11,533 nucleotides of DNA from Hyphomicrobiales bacterium (GTDB lineage: Bacteria; Pseudomonadota; Alphaproteobacteria; Rhizobiales; Aestuariivirgaceae): contig JAMOMM010000221.1 in assembly GCA_027067085.1 (NCBI GenBank), positions 1 to 11,533 on the forward strand, written 5' to 3'. Positions within the stretch are counted from its first letter, which is position 1; each line of letters opens with the position of its first letter. Positions 7,411 through 11,533 of this stretch are shown here, in pieces. The translations under genes were made by a program, and so were the position numbers. Under the pieces are notes generated by a model, which was not told the DNA's origin, ran no database searches, and saw only the letters and a program-made list of their open reading frames with translations.

Positions 7411-7447
7411 AGATTGTGCAAACATTATTTGTGGCTTAGCTACTTAC

Positions 7448-8377
7448 TCAGTTACTGGCCATTGTGGCAGCGACTTCGGCAGCAAAATCTTCAACTTTTT
7501 TCTCGATGCCTTCACCAAGTTCAAAGCGAACAAACCCAGTGATTGTGACAGGTGCACCAACGCTTGATGCGGCAAGTTCTGCAGCTTTTGCAACAGTATT
7601 TTCACCATCAACAACGAATGTTTGAGAAAGCAAAACAGATTCTTGGAAGAATTTGCGCATGCGGCCATCAACCATTTTCTCAATGATGTTGTCTGGCTTG
7701 CCACTTTCGCGAGCTTGCTCTGAATAAACATCCCGTTCGCGCGCAACAACGTCTGCGTCCATTTCGCTCTCGTTCAACGCCATTGGGTTGATCGCTGCGA
7801 TGTGCATAGCAACTTGACGGCCAAAATCTGCTGCTGCATCTGCATCACCAGTTGTTTCAAGGCCAACCAAAACAGCAATTTTACCAAGACCTGGTGCAAC
7901 TGCGTTATGGATGTAAGAAGCTACAACGCCTTCTTTAACGCTTAGGCTTTGTGAACGACGAACAGACATGTTCTCGCCAATTGTGCCAACCATTTCAGTG
8001 ACGTGATCTTCAACAGACTTGCCAGCACCTGGAAAATCAGCCGCTTTCAATTTGTCATAATCACCGTCAACACTGCTTGCCACTTCGACAATTGAGTTGA
8101 CTAAGCCTTGGAAAACGTCGTTACGAGCAACGAAATCTGTTTCAGAGTTAACTTCAACAACCGTGCCTGTTGTGCCAGATGATATTGCGCCAACAAGACC
8201 TTCTGAGGCAACCCGAGAGGCTTTCTTAGCCGCTTTGGCCAAACCTTTGGTGCGAAGCCAGTCTACAGATGCTTCAATGTCGCCATTGTTTTCGTTAAGG
8301 GCTGTTTTACAGTCCATCATACCAGCGCCAGTGACGCCACGAAGTTCTTTTACCATTGCGGCTGTAATTTGTGCCAT
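7448..8377 (-). CDS. tsf: Elongation factor Ts
   Basis: EF-Ts is the nucleotide exchange factor that regenerates EF-Tu-GTP during translation. The 309 residues show the N-terminal UBA-like domain with the signature LRGVTGAGMMDCKTAL (12-27), then the core with TDFVARND (80-87). D81 and F82 of that motif insert into EF-Tu and displace the nucleotide's magnesium. The second family signature region follows in the core, for example GLVGAISSGTTGTVVEVNSE just before the TDF motif. The length is within the alphaproteobacterial range. The start is ATG at 8375-8377, with GAGGA about seven bases upstream. The gene lies 121 bases after rpsB and is followed by an intrinsic terminator, so rpsB-tsf forms a classic two-gene operon, with any extension to pyrH depending on read-through. 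Confidence 0.98.
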   Translation of the reverse strand: MAQITAAMVKELRGVTGAGMMDCKTALNENNGDIEASVDWLRTKGLAKAAKKASRVASEGLVGAISSGTTGTVVEVNSETDFVARNDVFQGLVNSIVEVASSVDGDYDKLKAADFPGAGKSVEDHVTEMVGTIGENMSVRRSQSLSVKEGVVASYIHNAVAPGLGKIAVLVGLETTGDADAAADFGRQVAMHIAAINPMALNESEMDADVVARERDVYSEQARESGKPDNIIEKMVDGRMRKFFQESVLLSQTFVVDGENTVAKAAELAASSVGAPVTITGFVRFELGEGIEKKVEDFAAEVAATMASN

Positions 8378-8416
8378 TTTTGGTCCTCACGAATATAAAT
8401 ATGTTTTGCGCTTACA

Positions 8417-8448
8417 TAACGACCGGAGTTATTGAAACTCCGGCGTTA
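8417..8448 (-). repeat. Strong hairpin in the rpsB-tsf spacer (possible attenuator)
   Basis: CCGGAGTT (8423-8430) and AACTCCGG (8436-8443) form an eight-base stem with a five-base loop. TAACG (8417-8421) and CGTTA (8444-8448) extend it to 13 pairs with one bulged base. No T-run follows on either strand, so full termination is unlikely. A partial terminator, processing site or mRNA-stabilising element that sets the S2 to EF-Ts ratio is an inference from its place in the spacer. The rest of the 121-base gap is AT-rich and holds the tsf ribosome binding site. Confidence 0.6.
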
Positions 8449-8498
8449 AAATTTGCGCATTTTGGAGATTGATGTCGGCTTAGAAAGAAAAGCCAGCG

Positions 8499-9269
8499 TT
8501 ACGCAGTTGGCGCAACTTCATCAATTGCTTCCATTGTTGGGTTTTCCATTTCGCCAATGTCCATGCCTTGAGCACCTTGACTAGCAGAAATACCATCAAT
8601 TGCAGCACGTGCAATCAGATCGCAATAAAGGCTAACCGCACGGCCTGCATCATCATTCCCTGGAATTGGGAAATCAACGCCTGCTGGGTCACTGTTTGAA
8701 TCAAGAACAGCAATCACAGGAATATTCAAACGATTGGCTTCTTTAATCGCATTGGCTTCTTTGTTTGTGTCGATCACAAACATAATATCAGGCACACCGC
8801 CCATATCTTTAATACCACCAAGAGCAAGGTTTAGTTTGTTTTGCTCACGTGAGTACGTTAGAAGCTCGCGCTTTGTAAAGCTTGCAGCTTTCTCACTTCC
8901 AAGCAATTCGTCAAGCTCGCGAAGACGTTTGATTGATTTTGAAATTGTTTGCCAGTTGGTCAATGTGCCACCCAACCAACGTGAGTTGATGAAGTACTGA
9001 GCTGAACGCTCGGCTGCATCAGCGATTGGCTGTGATGCTTGGCGCTTTGTACCAACAAGTAGAACGCGGCCACCTTTTGCAACAGTTTCTTGAACAGCAA
9101 GCAAAGCTTGGTGAAGCAATGGAACGGTTTGAGCAAGATCGATGATGTGAACGCCATTGCGTGCACCAAAAATGAATTTACCCATTTTTGGATTCCAACG
9201 GTGAGTTTGGTGACCAAAGTGTACGCCAGCTTCTAGCAATTGACGCATAGTGAAATCAGGCACTGCCAT
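8499..9269 (-). CDS. rpsB: 30S ribosomal protein S2
   Basis: S2 binds late to the 30S subunit between head and body and is needed for S1 attachment. The 256 residues carry the S2 pattern: MRQLLEAGVHFGHQTHRWNP (8-27), then FGARNGVHIIDLAQT, VLLVGTKRQA, WLGGTLTNW, and the C-terminal NIPVIAVLDSNSDP and IPGNDDA. The C-terminal tail after about residue 225 (SQGAQGMDIGEMENPTMEA onward) is acidic, as in other alphaproteobacterial S2 proteins. The start is ATG at 9267-9269, preceded by AAGGA about seven to eight bases upstream. It is the first gene of the rpsB-tsf pair and lies 192 bases downstream of the DUF2339 gene on the same strand. A long untranslated leader is likely, which fits known S2 autoregulation in other bacteria; no known leader fold was recognised. 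Confidence 0.98.
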   Translation of the reverse strand: MAVPDFTMRQLLEAGVHFGHQTHRWNPKMGKFIFGARNGVHIIDLAQTVPLLHQALLAVQETVAKGGRVLLVGTKRQASQPIADAAERSAQYFINSRWLGGTLTNWQTISKSIKRLRELDELLGSEKAASFTKRELLTYSREQNKLNLALGGIKDMGGVPDIMFVIDTNKEANAIKEANRLNIPVIAVLDSNSDPAGVDFPIPGNDDAGRAVSLYCDLIARAAIDGISASQGAQGMDIGEMENPTMEAIDEVAPTA

Positions 9270-9283
9270 GATATATTCCTTTT

Positions 9284-9356
9284 TTCCGGTTGAACCTCTA
9301 CAAGCGGTGTGACCGACGTTTGTTACAATAAATGCATCAAATGACTGGCACCGGAA
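9284..9356 (-). promoter_or_regulatory. rpsB leader with a long-range inverted repeat
   Basis: TTCCGGT (9284-9290) and ACCGGAA (9350-9356) are complementary across a 59-base interval. The copy nearest rpsB lies directly before its AAAAAAGG ribosome binding region. In the transcript the pairing would close a large loop just upstream of the ribosome binding site, which suits an autoregulatory leader. A seven-base match is weak evidence alone. Further upstream, CTTGAC at 9394-9399 resembles a -35 element, but no good -10 element lies 16-18 bases away, so the rpsB promoter is not resolved. Confidence 0.3.
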
Positions 9357-9426
9357 GGTTTGAAAACTATGAGGAGATTAAAGCATCTCTGTCGTCAAGC
9401 CCAAATCCGCCTGTATGTGGATTTAC

Positions 9427-9446
9427 AAGGGGCTTATATGCCCCCT
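9427..9446 (-). terminator. Hairpin after the DUF2339 gene, weak terminator candidate
   Basis: On the minus strand AGGGGGC and GCCCCTT pair over seven positions (one a G-U) around a six-base loop, 16 bases after the DUF2339 stop. The sequence that follows, TTGTAAAT, is only partly T-rich, so termination would be inefficient or factor-assisted. Its place directly after a stop and before the rpsB leader supports a terminator role. Confidence 0.5.
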
Positions 9447-9461
9447 CACCGCAATTTGCAA

Positions 9462-11533
9462 CTATTTTGTTGTCGCTGAGACTTTGTCCGATTTTGGAAG
9501 AAATAAGAACCGTTGATAGAGATAGCCAATTGCGACCAATGACAGCCCTAAACCAAGGAACGATGCGACGCGCCACAGCCCTTCTAGACCACTCATATCT
9601 GACAAGAAAACCTTTAGAACCGTAATTACGAGAACCACCAAAGCTGCGTAGCGAGCAACGGGCCGCTGTTTAATCAGACCATACATCAGCAAAGCAAAGG
9701 CAAACACCAGCCACACAACTGAATAGGTATACATTTCAGCATCGCTTGGCGTTCCATATGCCATCACAGCGCCTTGGAAGGCGTGTCTGGTTTCTAGCGT
9801 TACATAACTAAACATCAAAACCAGCACGCCAACACCAATGAGCATGTTGTTTGGGTTTTTGCTCATATACTTCACGGGTAAGCGAGAATTGAACCACATC
9901 AACACCGCTGGAATGGCAAAAGCTAGCAATAACGTATTGAAAATTGGCAGGTTTCCAGTGTGTTCGCTGTTTATTGCCGGGTTGTTGATTACCAAATTGC
10001 CAATCAAAGCCATGGCGCTACCCATGCCAAACAAAATCAACCCTGACCATTTATCAACCATGCGTCCGTCAATTGAATATTGACGAAGCCTTGACCAAGC
10101 AACAATCAACCAAGCGATGGATTGCATACCACCTTCCAACAAACTCATTCTTGGTGTGTCTACACTGCCTGTGGCCAAAATTCTTAACTCGCCCGAAATC
10201 AGCAGCACGGCAAAGACGATTCGCAGGCCTTCAAGCATGGTGACCAAACGATCGTCTTTGCGTTGTTTAAACCACAGTGCAGCAAAATGAGCTGCAACAG
10301 CGGGAATACCATAACCATATATAACCCAATGTTCGCCCATCACGTGAGTTTTTGCGTAGTCTAACAAAAATGGGTTCAGGGCCAAGCGGGCAAACAACGC
10401 CACGGCGATAACAATGGCCACCTTGCGCAAGAAATCTAATTTCAGATTATTGGAGAGCCAGGCAATGGCAGGCAATTGCAATGATAGCGCCACGGTGAGC
10501 CATGCATCTTGCAGCAAGAATACGAAAGTAAGTGACAAGCCCGAAATAACAGCGGCGGCGTATAGGCCAAGGGGTAAATTGTCTGAAGTCTCGTTCATAC
10601 CGCGTTTGATAATGACAGCTGAAAACAATGCAGAACCTGCAACCACTAAGCCAGCTAGCGCCCAATTACGATCTGGGTAAATAGAGTGGAATGTTAGATA
10701 TGAAATAATGAGCAATACTAATGGCGCGGCGATGGAAACTAAAATCCATAAAAGCGGTTTTGACCTTCGGCCCGCTATATAAAAACCAACGGCTGCAAAG
10801 GCGATTGCAAAACCCGTCGCCCATTTCAAAAACCGTAGAATTGTTTGTGGTGTTTCTGGACCCCAGATATTGGTTAAATCAATGCCAACTTCTCTAACAA
10901 GGCCTGTAGCGCGCGCCGCTAAGCCCCACAAGGCAAAAACCAATAGAACCGAAACCAACGCTGGCACCAGCTGCCAAGTCAATTTGGGGCGGATATATGC
11001 CATTGCAGACATTGTAATGACCAGCACCGCCAACAACCCAAGACCACTATCGCTGATATGTCCTGCACCAAGCGGAAACAAGTAAACAAGCCCTGACATT
11101 GTACCAGCGGCTAGTGCAACAATACGAAAACCTTTTAGGTCAAGAGTTGATGCCAGCCCTACTGCCAACTTTGGCGCAATCGGCATATCGCCGCTCTGCT
11201 GGGTGTCGACAGTCACAATTAAACTAAACAACGCCACAACCAATGATAAGAACAGACCGATAATCATTTCATCGCCAGTTTCATAGTTCACGGCGGTCCA
11301 TAGTAGAACCCAAATTCCACTGCCTGCAACGGCAATCAGCCCCAGCCCCCACCAAGGGCGATAACGCAGCACCGCCACGCATGAGGCAACAACAACGGAC
11401 AAATATCCGAATAAACCAATAACCGATGGTGCATCGGTTTGAATTAAAGCTGGTGTAATTAAGCCACCAAGCAACCCTAAAATTGCAACCAGAATGCCTT
11501 GCAACACGCTCAAACCAAAGGCCAAAATCGAAA
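9462..11533 (-). CDS. DUF2339-family polytopic membrane protein (N-terminus beyond window edge)
   Basis: The function is unknown. The frame is open from the right edge to TAG at 9462-9464, giving about 690 residues. Nearly all of it is hydrophobic, with about 22 probable membrane segments joined by short loops. I place it in the DUF2339 (predicted membrane protein) family from patterns I recognise. Near the visible start is LGLLGGLITPALIQT. Near the C-terminus are VTLETRHAFQG, then VLKVFLSDMSGLEGLWR followed by ASFLGLGLSLVAIGYLYQRF. Family members are commonly 850 residues or more, with a charged or coiled-coil N-terminal part, so a few hundred residues are probably missing. The TTG at 11523-11525 is internal, because the frame stays open upstream. 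It has the same orientation as rpsB but is separated from it by a hairpin and a 192-base gap, so a shared operon is not evident. No catalytic motif is visible. Confidence 0.88.
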   Translation of the reverse strand, partial: SILAFGLSVLQGILVAILGLLGGLITPALIQTDAPSVIGLFGYLSVVVASCVAVLRYRPWWGLGLIAVAGSGIWVLLWTAVNYETGDEMIIGLFLSLVVALFSLIVTVDTQQSGDMPIAPKLAVGLASTLDLKGFRIVALAAGTMSGLVYLFPLGAGHISDSGLGLLAVLVITMSAMAYIRPKLTWQLVPALVSVLLVFALWGLAARATGLVREVGIDLTNIWGPETPQTILRFLKWATGFAIAFAAVGFYIAGRRSKPLLWILVSIAAPLVLLIISYLTFHSIYPDRNWALAGLVVAGSALFSAVIIKRGMNETSDNLPLGLYAAAVISGLSLTFVFLLQDAWLTVALSLQLPAIAWLSNNLKLDFLRKVAIVIAVALFARLALNPFLLDYAKTHVMGEHWVIYGYGIPAVAAHFAALWFKQRKDDRLVTMLEGLRIVFAVLLISGELRILATGSVDTPRMSLLEGGMQSIAWLIVAWSRLRQYSIDGRMVDKWSGLILFGMGSAMALIGNLVINNPAINSEHTGNLPIFNTLLLAFAIPAVLMWFNSRLPVKYMSKNPNNMLIGVGVLVLMFSYVTLETRHAFQGAVMAYGTPSDAEMYTYSVVWLVFAFALLMYGLIKQRPVARYAALVVLVITVLKVFLSDMSGLEGLWRVASFLGLGLSLVAIGYLYQRFLFLPKSDKVSATTK

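Noticed and set aside
9367..9576. 69-residue minus-strand frame overlapping the end of the DUF2339 gene, considered as a frameshifted tail
   Set aside because: The main frame ends with the usual family C-terminal motif and a natural stop, so no frameshift is needed.
9332..9625. 97-residue plus-strand frame over the rpsB leader and the end of the DUF2339 gene
   Set aside because: It has no ribosome binding site, overlaps the confident opposite-strand gene and resembles no family.

Overview
The window is a stretch of core bacterial chromosome with every recognisable gene on the minus strand. Transcription runs from the right edge to the left edge. The gene order is rpsB-tsf-pyrH-frr-uppS-cdsA-dxr-rseP-bamA, the conserved translation/envelope cluster typical of Alphaproteobacteria. 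The protein sequences, the single-PDZ RseP and the AT-leaning base composition fit a marine-type or low-to-mid GC alphaproteobacterium. The order cannot be fixed from the sequence alone; Hyphomicrobiales is a guess.

Layout, in transcription order. Positions 11533-9462 hold the C-terminal ~690 residues of a very hydrophobic DUF2339-family membrane protein, whose start lies beyond the right edge. A 192-base gap with a hairpin and the rpsB leader follows. rpsB and tsf encode ribosomal protein S2 and elongation factor Ts and are separated by a 121-base spacer with a strong hairpin. A clear intrinsic terminator sits between tsf and pyrH. pyrH (UMP kinase), frr (ribosome recycling factor), uppS (undecaprenyl diphosphate synthase), cdsA (CDP-diglyceride synthase), dxr (DXP reductoisomerase), rseP (M50 intramembrane protease) and bamA (outer-membrane assembly factor) then follow, with gaps of 5 to 141 bases. 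bamA is cut by the left edge within its beta-barrel.

The genes link protein synthesis to envelope building. S2, EF-Ts and RRF serve translation. PyrH feeds UTP/CTP synthesis, and CTP is the co-substrate of CdsA. Dxr commits carbon to the MEP isoprenoid pathway, whose products UppS turns into the lipid carrier for peptidoglycan. RseP and BamA handle membrane-protein proteolysis and outer-membrane protein insertion.

No mobile element, CRISPR array, tRNA, rRNA or new defence-type system is visible, and no gene-free stretch exceeds 300 bases. The points worth a second look are regulatory: four consecutive genes with non-ATG starts, a 13-codon reading frame abutting the dxr start, hairpins in the rpsB-tsf and tsf-pyrH gaps, and the DUF2339 neighbour of unknown function.
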